A stretch of 64,000 bases of DNA, from assembly GCA_951804985.1 (NCBI GenBank), contig OX638134.1, forward strand, positions 5,952,001-6,016,000, given 5' to 3'. Position 1 is the stretch's first letter; each line of letters starts with the position of its first letter. The notes under the pieces are model-generated. The model ran no database searches and was not told the DNA's origin. It saw only the letters and a program-made list of their open reading frames with translations. This DNA is from Dryomyza anilis (taxonomy: Eukaryota; Arthropoda; Insecta; Diptera; Dryomyzidae). Both the position numbers and the translations under genes were made by a program. Of the stretch, positions 1 to 12,639 are shown piece by piece.

Positions 1-1057
<1,057 letters not shown>

Positions 1058-1189
1058 TAAATAGAGTAGTATTTAAACAAAAGGTAGAAAAAGAAGAAGA
1101 AAAAGAATATCCCTCATATTCTTTTTAAGAATTATAAGAAGTAGAAATTATATAAAATTAGATAAAAATATATTTGAACCAAACGAGAC

Positions 1190-1660
1190 AAAATTTAAGA
1201 CATTTTTCAGGAATATTTCCGTAAAACACAGAAATATATACGTCTTCAGGAACCCCAGACAATATTTTTGGCAGGGTCGAGGCAGTTTATAAACATTTTT
1301 TCGAAATATGTTAAACAAAGGCGTAGTTAGTATTGATAGTTGTCTGTGTTCTGCTCGTTCTCGAAATCTGCCGTGAATTTGCCAATAAAATACGACACAA
1401 TTTCACAATTTGCTGGACACTTCCCAAAATATTCCATTTATCTGTGTGTTTGCCGGATATATGCCGGATATATTCCTGAAAAATACCAGAAACTAGAGAG
1501 TCTAGGGAATTTATGTTAAACGTGTGGCAGATTATCAAATTTTATGGAATTTCTAAGGAAAATTCGCGGGCAGAAAGCAGACAGCCTTTGATACCAACTC
1601 TGCTTTTGCGGTATATGAAATATATTTACAAAAGTGTACATATCGAAGGCCACAATCGAC
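1190..1660 (-). repeat. Dispersed satellite-like repeat, block A
   Basis: The segment 1250-1315 read on the minus strand matches the 56.6-kb block: CCTGCCAAAAATATTGTCTGG, a GGCAGTTTATAAACATTTTT-like part and an ATATGTT part all recur in the same order. GCCGGATATATGCC motifs at about 1450-1470 are also family hallmarks. The copy is degenerate and intronic. No transposase, LTR or terminal repeat is visible, so this is called a dispersed repeat without assigning a class. Confidence 0.7.
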
Positions 1661-2680
1661 CGATCACGCCCATTTTCGATAACCGATAGCGTAGGAGTAC
1701 AAGTAATGTATTTCATTAAGATAGCTCTTTTGGTTTTCCAGTAAACGTGATTTTAAAGGACAGGAAGACAAAAATAGAATAGAGAAAAAATTATAGGAAC
1801 AAAAAATCTTATATAAAAAACACTCATATTTAAAATTGAAGATTCTAAAAACCGAACAAAATGTAAAAAAGTTAAAAATAGATAAAGTAAAAATATGCAA
1901 GACCAAAAAAAATGGAAAAAATCTAAAAAGCTTTTACCATCAAACAAGCGAACCCAGAAACGAACAACGGCCTCCATTTAGCGCACTTTTAAAACCTTAT
2001 CTAAGCCGAGTGTATATTCGAGCGCACAACACAAAAATTAGCATATTTATTGAAAGGCAAATCCAGTGGATTTTAAAATATCCCGGAAAAAGTTAAAAAC
2101 ACTGCCAGTGAGACAGACGCGTCGTCGTCGCCGCCGCCATCGACTCTTCTAAACGGGATTATGTGAGGTTTGGCATCAGCATGACACACGCTAAAGTGGG
2201 TGGCGTAGGTTTAATAGATGGAAGGATGGATGGGGGCTTAAATTGTATAAACCACGCTTTAAAATTGTTCGCGGTACGACGTTATTGTGGGTGGTTTAAC
2301 TGGTTGTTTGATTTGTTATCAAAACAAATCCTTTTGTCGTCAAATATGTTGAGCCCAATACCGTGTCGCGCGCGCACAACATAGACACGTGTCAGGGACA
2401 TTAGTAACTGATTAGTTAAAAAAAAAAACTCACACACCCTTTATTAAAATATGTTGTTGTCATGTTTCGTATAAAATACAATTATAAATTAGTTAAATGC
2501 TGCAGTTGTGGGATAAAACCCAAGGGAGTTACATTTTTAGAATACATTTTACAATAAGGTTTAGAAGACTTTAATATAGAGCACATAATAACATGGAATA
2601 TATAATCGAAAATTTTGAATAATTTCATGATATTCAGAATTTAAATTTCAATCTATGAAATTTAGTTAAGATTTATGTAA
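1661..2680. other. Intronic sequence, no gene seen
   Basis: AT-rich to about 2090, then a short GC-richer patch with a trinucleotide run (GTCGTCGTCGCCGCCGCC, about 2117-2136) and ordinary unique sequence to about 2400. Short reading frames exist on both strands but lack family motifs and convincing splice context. I see no repeats or RNA genes. Confidence 0.5.
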
Positions 2681-2799
2681 TCACTCTATCGTAGAGTTGC
2701 GACTTTCGCAGACTTCCTTTTTTGAAATTTTAGTAAACCCAATTTTCATAAACTTCATGTTTCGAAATAGTAGAAAATAGACCTCAGTAAAAGTACCCA

Positions 2800-4330
2800 T
2801 TTTCGAAATGGGAATAATTTTAGTATGTATCGTGGGACAACATTTTCGGCAGGTTACTAACAGAATAACAACATATTTTTGGAAAAAGCGCAGTTTTCTG
2901 GCAGATTATAGGCAGGGCACAGCATATAGTTTGTATTTCATCAAAAATCGTAGCCGTCCTACAGAGAGTTTCAGGCAGGAAATCGTCATGTTTAAAAAAT
3001 GGTACGTGCCACGGTAGATTTATGGTTGAGTTTTGGAATACTATTTCAAACACGATACCTCGTAGCAGGTTTTTAGCAGAATATTGAAAGCCAGTTGCCC
3101 TAAGATTTGCTACAATGATCTGCCTTTATATTTCTAGCCGTTCTACAGAGAGTTTCAGGCAGGAAATTGTCATGTTTAAAAAATGGTACGTGGCACGGTA
3201 TATTTATGGTAGGTTTTTAGAAAAATATGTTAAAAAAGATACCTCCTTGCAGGTATTTGGCAAAATAATGGAAGCCAGTTGTCCAAAAGCCGACAAAGGC
3301 AGCTTATTATCTACCCGTTCCCAAAATATGTTCAGAACCTGACATTCATATTCCTCATAATTTGATACCTAACCTGCCATACGCTTCCCACATACTTCCA
3401 TTTATTTGTAATTTTTTCGGAAATATTCCTGAAAAATGCCGCATATTTTGTTTGCATTCATTCTTTGTCTGCATTCCTTTCACCTGCCGGACAACAGTCA
3501 AATTTTGATAAAAACTCCTCCTTTGTCTGCCTAAAACTTCCGAGAATCTGTTGATTTCCATATCGATGCTACTGAGTTAGCCGGTCTTTTGCTCGCCTTT
3601 TACAGATATATGAAATGTTTTTCGAATATAATTTCAAACATACTGGCTGCCTTTTTGCAGGTTTCGTTAGTAATCCAGTTCTCAAAACATTTTGATATCT
3701 GCCTCTACACTTCTTCACCATCCTATAAGTCGTCTGCCGTTTTGTTAGAAACTCCTACTTTGTCTACCGAAAAGCAGTTAATTTCTATCCTGAACGCTGA
3801 TATTCATTTCTATTCCAGGCAGATTTTGATAAAACTTCTTCTTTATCTGCCTAAAACTACCGAAAATATGTTGATTCACATTTGCCGGTCTGATGCTCGA
3901 ATATTGTAAATCAGTTTTCAAAATATGTTGCTGCTGTGATTTGCCTTTTCATTCTACATATCTGCCTCTGCATTCCTTCACCATCCTATAACCTGTCAGA
4001 CTGTCGTCTGCCGTTTTTTTTAGAAACTCCTACTTTGTCTGCCGGAAATCTGTTAATATATTTTGGCTGCCTTGTAGCAGGCTTTCGGCAGAATTTTGTA
4101 AACCAGTTTTCAAAATATGTTGCTGCTGTGATTTGCCTTTACATTCTATATATCTGCTTTAGCATTACTTCACCATCCTATAATCTGTCGCTAGACTGTC
4201 GTCTGCCCTTTTGTTCTAGGGCGGACAAAAGGCAGGTTTTGATAGAAACTTCTACTTTGTCTGCCGGAAATATTTCGGAAACCTGCCGAAAATCTGAAAA
4301 TCTTAAAAGCTCTATATTTAAAAATAATCT
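2800..4330 (-). repeat. Dispersed satellite-like repeat, block B, ~185-195-bp tandem spacing
   Basis: Two near-identical stretches containing GAGAGTTTCAGGCAGGAAAT and a GGTACGTGSCACGG motif start at 2951 and 3135 (184 bp apart). Further on, stretches with AAAATATGTTGCTGCTGTGA recur at about 3915 and 4107 (192 bp apart). The motifs CTTTGTCTGCC, GCCGGAAAT and CATTTATCTG link the block to those at 1.2, 25.9, 38.8 and 56.2 kb. The longest open frames here (106 codons from 3589 and 140 codons from 3936, plus strand) are made entirely of repeat units and are not called as genes. Confidence 0.75.
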
Positions 4331-4439
4331 AATATATTTGAAAATATTTATCAATTAACTTTGAAAATCCAATTTAAGTCCAAATATTTGATTTATATAA
4401 AATTAAAATCGATTTAACTAAAATGTTATAATTCTCAAA

Positions 4440-5960
4440 ATGTCTGCAATTTGCGTATCACAGTGGTAAAGCCATTCTATGTTAATTAATGATGTTATTA
4501 CTCAGTTTACAACTTTATCCCATATCAAAGTCTTACCCTTCCCTTAGAATTTAACCAAGACAATTGTTTTGTTTCCCCCGAAAATTAATCATATTTCGTT
4601 GATCATTAATTAAATCGAGCAGAGTGCGCCTTGTGCAATTGAGATTTGCAGTAATCAAAACTTGCACAACTCGAGAGCATTATTTGGACACAGCAGGACA
4701 TGAAGACAAAATAACCATCGAAAATCTTTGCATTATGTAAAGCATTCGAACTGAACAGAACACAACACAATTGTGATGATTATGATGGAGAAATGATTAA
4801 TTGTCAGAGAATATAGTGTAGCGAGTGAGGCACACACATTTAGATGGTATCCTTTCAAACACACTCGGTAGTCATATGGGGCAAGATTTCATACATATTC
4901 AATTAGAAAATAATAGGCAACTATGGATCAGTTGTAATGCGTTACTACGCCGATTTTGCAATGGCCAACATATTACTCCTTCTCGTCATCAACATAATCA
5001 TCATCATCAGAATTGTCCTGACTCATGAGTGATGTCCTTCGATAGCAGCATGCAAATTGACACACAGCAGCAAATGACAAAATGCAAATGAGTCAAAATG
5101 TTGCAGCAGGGCAGTCGAAATGACAGACAGCACGGAAGGCATCCTTTGAGTCAACGAGTACTGCGTGCTATAGAGAGAGAGATAGAGGGCGAGAGAGTCA
5201 CTGCAATTGTTGCAAGGATTCAGTTGTATTTGGACGAAATATGATCTTGACAAGAATAATTGCCTGCAATCATAATTAAAAGCGCGCTGTTGTGCGTCGC
5301 TCATTATTGTTGTACCGAATGCAAGAACGTGTACTGAGTGGGAGTATTGTGGAAGTGGGAATATTGTGGAAGTGGGAGTACTGTGGAATGAGCAAAGTGG
5401 AAGCATAGAATGAAGAACGGTCTGCTACATTCATTATTATTAATGAATACGCAGTAGCAGCAGCCGGAGCAACCAAGTGCCAATAGTCATTCTGACGACC
5501 GACTCACCAACCGACTCACACAAATACAAACACAGCCAAATACAGCTGACGCCGCCATTGATGTCCTGCGTTCTGCGAATGCAAATTGCGCCGCAGCCAG
5601 TTGAAATCGTGTCATTTTAATCGAGTTGAGGTGGTAGTGGCCGAGGATAGGAAAGAAGAGTAGAGACAAGGAGGAAGGACATTCGAACACATTAAATAGT
5701 GTGTTACAACAAGTAAATCTAGACCGAGATTTGTCAGTTTAGATAATTTTGATAAATTATTCAAACAGAGAGTCTGTTGTCTCGGTATGTAGAATTCGGA
5801 ATAGTCATGTACAGTTACCGCTAGTTGCAGAAGAGTGAAAGAGTTGGCTGCATTGCATGAGCAAGGATTGTTTTGCGACACATAACAGTGGGGTTTGCTA
5901 GACAAGGATAAAGTAGTTAATGAGTAAAAGGAGTTCGCATACTCGAACTTCGAGCTTTTT
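4440..5960. promoter_or_regulatory. Unique intronic island with GA-repeat cluster; candidate enhancer or Polycomb response element
   Basis: About 1.5 kb of higher-complexity, more GC-balanced sequence between repeat blocks. At 5172-5198 there is a run of GAGAG motifs, the binding site of GAGA factor (Trl) in flies. A GCCAT core, the Pho-type site, lies about 370 bases further on (GCCGCCATTG, about 5552). HGTX-like developmental homeobox genes are typical Polycomb targets in Drosophila. A small 18-bp-type tandem (GTGGGARTATTGTGGAA) sits at about 5339-5390. The regulatory call is inference; no coding exon is recognisable. Confidence 0.3.
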
Positions 5961-6119
5961 AATGGTTTGAGATGAGTGGATGAAAATAATATATTGGGTA
6001 GATGGAAGAATGATGTATCGATTATTGACTTCCAAAACTTGTTAACTTTGGATTTATAGGTATTATATAATTCTTTATATGTTTCCGGGAAACGTACTTT
6101 AAAGGCGAGTTGACGCGAT

Positions 6120-7870
6120 AGAGAAATTAGCTAGAGATAGAGAAAAAAATCTCATAGAGTTGTGTAAACATTACATAGAACTCTACGGTAGAAAGGTAGA
6201 TTTTTTCTATATCTCTGGCTAATGTCTCTGTTATGTATTCGAGGTTTTAAACAACTGAAAAACTAAGATATAAATGGACTAATAGTTTTTTCTCAGTGAT
6301 ACTACTGAACAAGTTAAATCTATATTCGATCTAGAGCAATATTCAATTAAGGGAAATATGCAATCCAGAAAAATTATCGATACATAGTAATATTTCGTTC
6401 AAAAACCACTTATAAACAAAGATCTAAATAGATTATCAGTTTTTACTCAGTGATGCTACTGAACAATGTAGATCCAGATTCGATCTAGAGCAATATTCTA
6501 GCAAGAGCAATATGCTATCCAGAACAATTATCAATACAGAGTAATATTTCATTCAAAAACATATTAGATCTGGAGTTATATTCGTCATATTCTATACTGA
6601 TTAATATTCTATAGAATTCAATGTTCGATAAAGTGCAATGTTATGTCCAAACCATATTCGACCAAGAGCAATATTTGATTCGGAGCAATAATCTACATAT
6701 AAAGAGCAGTATTTAAAAACCAAAATTCTAAACCATATTTGAACAACAGCAATATTCTATTCAAAGGAATATTCGATCCACCTTAATATTTAACAAAGTG
6801 GCATATTTTATCATAAATCATATTCTATCTAGAGTAATAATCGATTCAGAGCAATAATAAATATTTGAAGAGTTCTTTATCCAGCGCAATATAAGATTCA
6901 GAGCAATAATTTAATCAAAATTATATTAGAGCTAGAGTCGTAATAATCGATAAAGTTAAATATTCGACAAAGTGCAATATGCGATCAAGAGCAATTTTTG
7001 ATTCAGAGCAATAAACTACATATCAAGAGCAATCTATCAGAGAAATATTCAATCCACTTTAATATACAATAATCTACCATATTTTATCCGAAATCATATT
7101 AGATCTAAAGTAATATTCGATTCAGAGCAATAATGAATATTCGATCAATATCTAAATTTCATCGAAAACCATATCAGATCTCGATGAAAATGCTATCCAG
7201 AGCTCTAGATTCTAGCAACCGAATATACGATTAAGTAAGCTATTATATTCAAAACCAGATTCGATTTAGAGCGGTATTCTGTCCAGAGGAAGACTTTATC
7301 CAGCGCAATATATGATACAGAGCAACAATTTAATCAACACTGTATTAGAGCTAGAGTAGTAATATTCGATAATATTCAATATTCGAGAAAGTTCAATATT
7401 CGACAACGTGCAATATGCTATCAAGAGCAATTTTTGATTCAGAGCAATAAACTACATGTCAAGCGCAATAATGGAAAAACCAAATTCTAAACCATATTCG
7501 AACTGGATCAATATTTTATTTAGAAGAACATTCAATCCAGCTTTATATTAAAAAAAAGTGCCATATTTCATCCGAAATTATATTAGATCTAGAGCAATAA
7601 TTGATTCAGAGCAATAATCGATATTCGACCAAAATCAACTTTTTATCCAAAACCATATCAGATCTCGATTAATATGCTATCCATGCAACTTAATATATGC
7701 AACTTAATATACGATTCAGTGAGCTATTATATTCAAAACCGGATTCGATTTAGAGCAATATTCTGCTCAGAGGAATACTTTATCCAGCGCAATATATGAT
7801 CCAGAGCAATAATTCAATCAAAACTATATTTCAACTAAAGTAGTATTCAATCTACTGCTATATTGGATTC
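6120..7870. repeat. Degenerate tandem array (GAGCAATATTCGATYCA-type) with 420-490-bp higher-order repeat
   Basis: The short motif GAGCAATA plus TTCGATCTA/TTCGATTCA recurs dozens of times at about 17-20-bp spacing. On top of this is a longer repeat: CTTTATCCAGCGCAATATA occurs at about 6874, 7292 and 7778, each time followed by the same ordered landmarks (a TTAGAGCTAGAGT-type motif, then TTTTTGATTCAGAGCAATAAAC where retained). This gives periods of about 418 and 486 bp. The array lies wholly inside the HGTX intron and has no coding potential. Confidence 0.85.
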
Positions 7871-8840
7871 ATATACCTCCTTTCAATCATTTTAAACAAT
7901 ACTCAAAATACCAACCATTAAGAGCAAACGACATGTATTGTTCCAAAAAAAAAAACCTAATGTAATTCCATGATTTTTCATTACCATTACCGCTTAAACA
8001 TATGAATTTGACAAAAGCCAAAATTAATTGAAGCATTGTAAATTGTTTAGAGCAATAAAAGCCATTCTCCAGAATTGCTGTCCAAATTATAATCAGAATT
8101 ACTTAACAGCGATGCCAGACGGATAAAGCAAATATCTATTATTCGAAGAAAAGCCATTGGATAAAGAAAGAAAAAACCCGAACAAATTGAATATATGTGG
8201 TAAAATAGAAAGTTTACATAATATTGTGATATGTTTGCGATTGATATATGACAGAGTGCCAAAGCAATGGGATGCGGACAGAGTATAGTAACAGACGTTG
8301 ATTTTAACGAGTTCTATAGGGAGTTACTTTTTATTTTTCAGATATGTTCGATTTGGTATCAAACAGTTTTACAACAGAGCAGTTAGCTAAGAGTCAGCCA
8401 GAGAGTGACATGTTGGGCAGGCAGGCAGCGAGCTTATAAATCAGCTGGCAATAAAACGTCACTTCGAACCATCACTCAAAATGAGATTTATTGCAGTTAT
8501 TAAATACGGTCCAAACAAATACCAATATTTTCTCTACATTTTGTTGAGTTTTTTTGGTTATTTGATTTAACCAAAACAAAAAAAAGGCCATGTTGTAAAT
8601 TTCTTCATGGTCTGCAATAAAACCAAAAATGTACTTCTTCTTCGTCCGAACATTCGACCAACAAGTCAACAAAGAAACAAACAAATCATTTCTACCTTTT
8701 TGGCCGAGCGGTGCTGTGACGTCTCCACCTTCGTTGAGCCAACAAAGATTTAAATAAAAAATACCAGATAGCATCCTTTTTCCAAATTTTATTGCCCAAC
8801 ATGCGGAACGACCACCAGCACACACCCTTCCTTCGCTCAC

Positions 8841-9018
8841 CTGTAGTACCAACCATATGTGCCATGCGCTTCGTATTGCCTCCACCGATTTCATAGTCTT
8901 CATCGCCACTGTTCGTTGGTACATAGCCAATGCGGAAGGGTTGTATGATGCGACGACTCTCGATATGGCGGCCGATTCCGGTTACCAGAGGCCAGAAAGA
9001 GAGCTCGCCGTGGGATGT
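8841..9018 (-). CDS. Possible minus-strand exon inside the HGTX intron (unproven)
   Basis: On the minus strand a frame is open for 59 codons from the stop at 9019-9021 down to a consensus-like donor (ACAG|GTGAGC, boundary at 8841/8840). Codon use is unlike the AT-rich surroundings, with many C- or G-ending codons. The peptide has an Arg-rich part and then an acidic and Gly-rich part (around SGDEDYEIGGG). I recognise no family. A second frame, also open from an ATG at 9083-9085, overlaps it. No clear acceptor was found upstream, so this could equally be a conserved non-coding element. It would be an antisense gene nested in HGTX if real. Confidence 0.22.
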
Positions 9019-9089
9019 TTATTATACGAGCATAAATTCTATGCGCAGCAAATTGATTGGCACGTTGTTTGATGGACTTTGACATGGCA

Positions 9090-10235
9090 ATGTCATAAAT
9101 TGTTTCTCTGTTCTGTGGGTCTGTCTGTCTGTCCGGTCTCTTTAACTGTCCAGTCTCTTTGTTTGTATTCAGTCCATTCGTTCGTTCGTCCGTCTATCCC
9201 ACCGTGCAATAAAAATCAATCCGTAATCAAACTCAGTTCGTGCATCTCCACAGGTTCAGTGAATTTCTGAAATTCGATTTTTCACACATGCGCATTCTTC
9301 AGAAAAACCACATTTTCTTGGGTCTCTTCTTTTTTTTTTGTAACACGGTATTTAATCCTTATAAATTGTATAGTCTGTCGTTATGCAAAACTATATCATT
9401 ATTCCTAGAATTGTTTGTCAAATCGTAAATTTTATGTTTTATCACCTTTTTGAGATGAGGTATGCTAAGTTAAACCATTAAATTCTAATTTGTCTGAGAT
9501 TTTAGTTGGTATTTAGCATATTTCTATAATTATTACATGTACATTATAAGCTCTTCCCTCGTGTATAATATTATTGCTCATTTACATCGTTATGCTAAAT
9601 AAAAACACAATTAAATAAGCTTGCAAAATAACTTTACGTCGTGTTTACCGTCATCATTACCATCTCCATTGCTGTCTTTTGCTGTCCTGTCCTGCCCTGT
9701 CCTATACTGCCTTGTCCTGTAAAGTCTGCCTCGGTCTCATATTACAGCATCATCATTAAGGCTGCTTTTCATGGTCATTATTTTTCGGCAACAGCTGTGA
9801 CCAAGTAGTAGTGTTACCAATCCAACCCAACACGCATCAAACCGGCACTGATTCCCAAACGCCACCCATTCCCAAACAGCTAGTAAAAATCTATGTGTTG
9901 CAAAAATTCGACACGGTCATGGTCAGCATTTTTTTTGGGAATTTCATTGGGAAATTTTTTAATCATTTTACTAAAAAAAAACATATTTTCCGTTCTTCAT
10001 CAATAGTATCGCTCAATTCTAGCATTAAGTAAAACGATATATAGAAAACACTACATTTCTAGATATTATATAATCCAGTACTAGTTTTTGTGTACCCTTT
10101 TCCATAAAATTGGTTCTTAGTTACCATAGAATTATACAAAAATGCATTCTCTGCCATTTACCTTGTCAAATTTTGAACAATTTTAATTGGATTTAGATTC
10201 GATTCTAGTCAGAATTTAAATTTTCTTATTTCTAG
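9090..10235. other. Intronic sequence with short microsatellites, no gene seen
   Basis: Holds a short (CTGT)n run at about 9119-9132, a TTCGTTCGTCCGTC run at about 9179 and a CCTGTCCTGCC-type run at about 9680-9720. The remainder is AT-rich unique DNA. No convincing coding sequence or mobile element is visible. Confidence 0.5.
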
Positions 10236-10239
10236 TATT

Positions 10240-11425
10240 TTTTTTTTTGTTGTCTTTTATTTATCTTTTATGTGACTTTTGACTTTTTTTATGACAAAGA
10301 GTTGTCTAGTACTAGTCTTGTACTTTTCTTCGAAAACTCTCTTCAAAAAGTCTCTTTAAATTTCAATGACATTTATTTTTCCTTTTAATAGACTTTTGTT
10401 AATATTTGTACACTATGAGTCTAACATGACATTAAACTGTCTTTTATGTGTCTTTTGTATGTTTGTGGTACTTGTATGTTTCTTGTCTATTAAATTGTCT
10501 TTTATTTAACGTTTACTTGTCGTTTAACTGTCTTTTATTTGCCTTTTACTTCTCTTTAACTATTCTAAGTTGTATTTTCTTGTCTCTTACTTGTCTTTTA
10601 CTTGTCACTTTCTGGTGTTTTACTTGTCTTTTAATTGGCGTTTGCCTTTTACTTGTCTGTAATTTTTTTGTTTTGTTTTTTACATGCCTTTGATTTGTCT
10701 TTTAATTGTCTTTGATTTATCTTTTTGTTTTTTCTTACTTGTCTTTTTCTTGTCTCTTACTAGTCTTTTACTTGTCTCTTACTTGTCTTTTACTTGTCTT
10801 TTACTTATATTTTCTTTGACATTTGTCTTTTACTTGTATGTAACTTATTCTTTGCTTGTCGTTTACTTGTCTTTTAGTTGTCTTTGACTTATCTTTTTCT
10901 TGATTCTTACTTGTCTTTTACTTGTATTTTACTTGACTTTTACTTGTCTTTTAATTGTCTTTTACTTGTATTTTTCTCATTTATCTTTTAATTGTCTTTA
11001 ACATATTCTTTGTTTATTTTTAACTTGCCTTTGACTTGTCTTTTAATTTTCTTTGACTTATCTTTTTCTTCTCTCTAACTAGTCTTTTACCTGTCTATTT
11101 TTTCTGTTTTACTTTTCTTTGACTAATCTTTTATTGTCTTTCAATTGACTTTAACTTATTCTTTGTTTATTTTTTATTTGCCTTTGACTTGTCTTTTAAT
11201 TTTCTTTGATTTATCCTTTTCTTGTTTCTTACTTGTCTTTTACTTGTCTTTAACTTATCTTGTACTTTTCTAGTTGTCTTTTACTTGTCTTTTTGTTGTC
11301 TTTTACTTAACTTTACTTGTCTTTTATTCAACTTTTTGTGTCTTTTGTCTGCCTTAATTGTTTTAACTTCTTTTCTTTCTATTACTCGTCTTTTATGTAG
11401 TTAAATTGTCTTTTATATAGAACTT
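10240..11425 (+). repeat. 11-bp minisatellite array, TTTACTTGTCT orientation (intronic arm)
   Basis: About 1.2 kb of degenerate repeats of an 11-bp unit (CTTGTCTTTTA). Because 11 is not a multiple of three, every reading frame translates to the same 11-residue hydrophobic period (FYLSFTCLLLV-like), which creates spurious membrane-like ORFs. The array ends about 0.85 kb before the terminal HGTX exon. Its reverse complement forms a larger array at 14.9-17.1 kb, so the two flank that exon as inverted partners. Confidence 0.92.
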
Positions 11426-11429
11426 CTTA

Positions 11430-12270
11430 ACCAACTTCTTTCTGCATTTGTCAAATCACTGACTTCACAGCAATTTGTCGATTCCAACATTCTAAAGTTT
11501 GAGGGGTTTTTCGTTGTTGGTTGCGTGAAAAGTGTGTTAATGACCTCAGCTCATATGGTATGTCTCCGAGCTTAACTGCGGCTTAGCAGCGCTTCTCAAC
11601 GCACGCTCGTTCTCCGTTATAGTGTAGTTTTTCTGGCCAAAATACATAGTCTAAGCATTTAATGCGGCTGATGCTGCTGCTGCCTTGGTGGCACCATATG
11701 TTACCATAACTGCCTTGCGTTTGGCTTTGATGCCCGTTACCGTTCTCGTTCCTCGTTTCCCCCTCCTTTCCAATTCCAGCTACTGTTGCCAAACCCGACT
11801 GCGTACCGAAAGACGTTAGTCATGGTTTTTTGCTGCTCGCTTTTATTTTGCTTTAATTGAGGGTTAACCGGCGTTGATGATGCTGCTGATGGGGTGGTTA
11901 CAGTGTTTAGAGTCCTCTTGTTGCACTTGTTTCGCTTGTGGACCGTGCCGCAGCAACAGCACATGCAGGACATACTTTGCTAAAGGACCTAATGTCCTTA
12001 CGAAACACACACACATACACATTGTTATATTTTGTATCCAACATATAAACTGTCGTCAGCTGTTGGCGTTGGAGTTATTGGTGTGAGTTGGTCGGTCTTT
12101 CGTTTCGATGTTGCCAAATGTTTTTAACTTAATTGTTTATTCTAAAATTTTCAGCTAATTAAGTTTTGGGTTTTATTATACCAAATGACTTTTCTAATCA
12201 AGTTTTACTTAATTTGCTTTTGCTAATTTTCAATTTCTAATATATCTTCTATTCATTCTTCTCATTTTAG
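11430..12270. other. Unique intronic sequence before the terminal exon
   Basis: GC-balanced unique sequence to about 12100, with CTGCTGCTGCTGCC at about 11670 and a minor GATGATGCTGCTGATG run at about 11875. It then becomes AT-rich up to the acceptor at 12270. Minus-strand frames of 69-78 codons occur, but they overlap each other in different frames and show no domain. The island could be an intronic enhancer. I cannot show it. Confidence 0.45.
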
Positions 12271-12483
12271 GTGTGGTTCCAGAATCGTCGCACCAAATGG
12301 CGAAAACGTCATGCCGCCGAAATGGCCACCGCAAAACGAAAACAGGACGATATTGGCGGTGGTGCGGGCGGCGATGATGGCGATTGCAGCGAGACCATGG
12401 ACAGCGACAATGAGAGTCTTGACATGGGTGAGAATCCGGCGCAGCGCAAACGCTGTCGCATGGAGGACAACTATCGTCATTAA
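12271..12483 (+). CDS. HGTX: HGTX/Nkx6 terminal exon: homeodomain residues 47-60 and C-terminal tail
   Basis: This exon is 71 codons including the TAA at 12481-12483. It opens with the rest of recognition helix 3, [14 protein letters not shown], carrying W48, F49, Q50, N51 and R53, the core DNA-contact and packing residues. [12 protein letters not shown] follows directly, the conserved NK6-class extension. The rest is a Gly-rich spacer, an acidic stretch (about residues 34-52, with [12 protein letters not shown]) and a basic QRKRCR motif near the end. In vertebrate Nkx6 proteins the C-terminal region is acidic and modulates DNA binding. A similar role here is inference. The splice acceptor TTCTCATTTTAG precedes the first base. 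No frameshift or missing key residue is seen. Confidence 0.96.
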   Translation: MWFQNRRTKWRKRHAAEMATAKRKQDDIGGGAGGDDGDCSETMDSDNESLDMGENPAQRKRCRMEDNYRH

Positions 12484-12562
12484 ATGGGAGTCAATACTGC
12501 TGATGGCGCTGTTAATTTTAGAGTGGGCAAGGAAAAGCGCTCTGTTAGCTGCACGGACTGTT

Positions 12563-12568
12563 AATAAA
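12563..12568 (+). promoter_or_regulatory. HGTX: HGTX poly(A) signal
   Basis: A canonical AATAAA lies 80 bases after the HGTX stop codon, followed by T-rich sequence. If used, the 3' UTR is only about 100 bases and ends just before the hairpin array. Alternative downstream signals exist in the AT-rich sequence, so the true end could be further away. Confidence 0.65.
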
Positions 12569-12639
12569 AATTATTTTTCTTGAGAATACCATTTATAAAA
12601 AAAAACTATTGTAAACCGTCGTTATTTGAAGTTGACTTT

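Noticed and set aside
10448..11404. Plus-strand ORFs of 60-81 codons with Leu/Phe-rich, membrane-like peptides
   Set aside because: They are the translation of the 11-bp repeat, which reads as the same 11-residue period in every frame.
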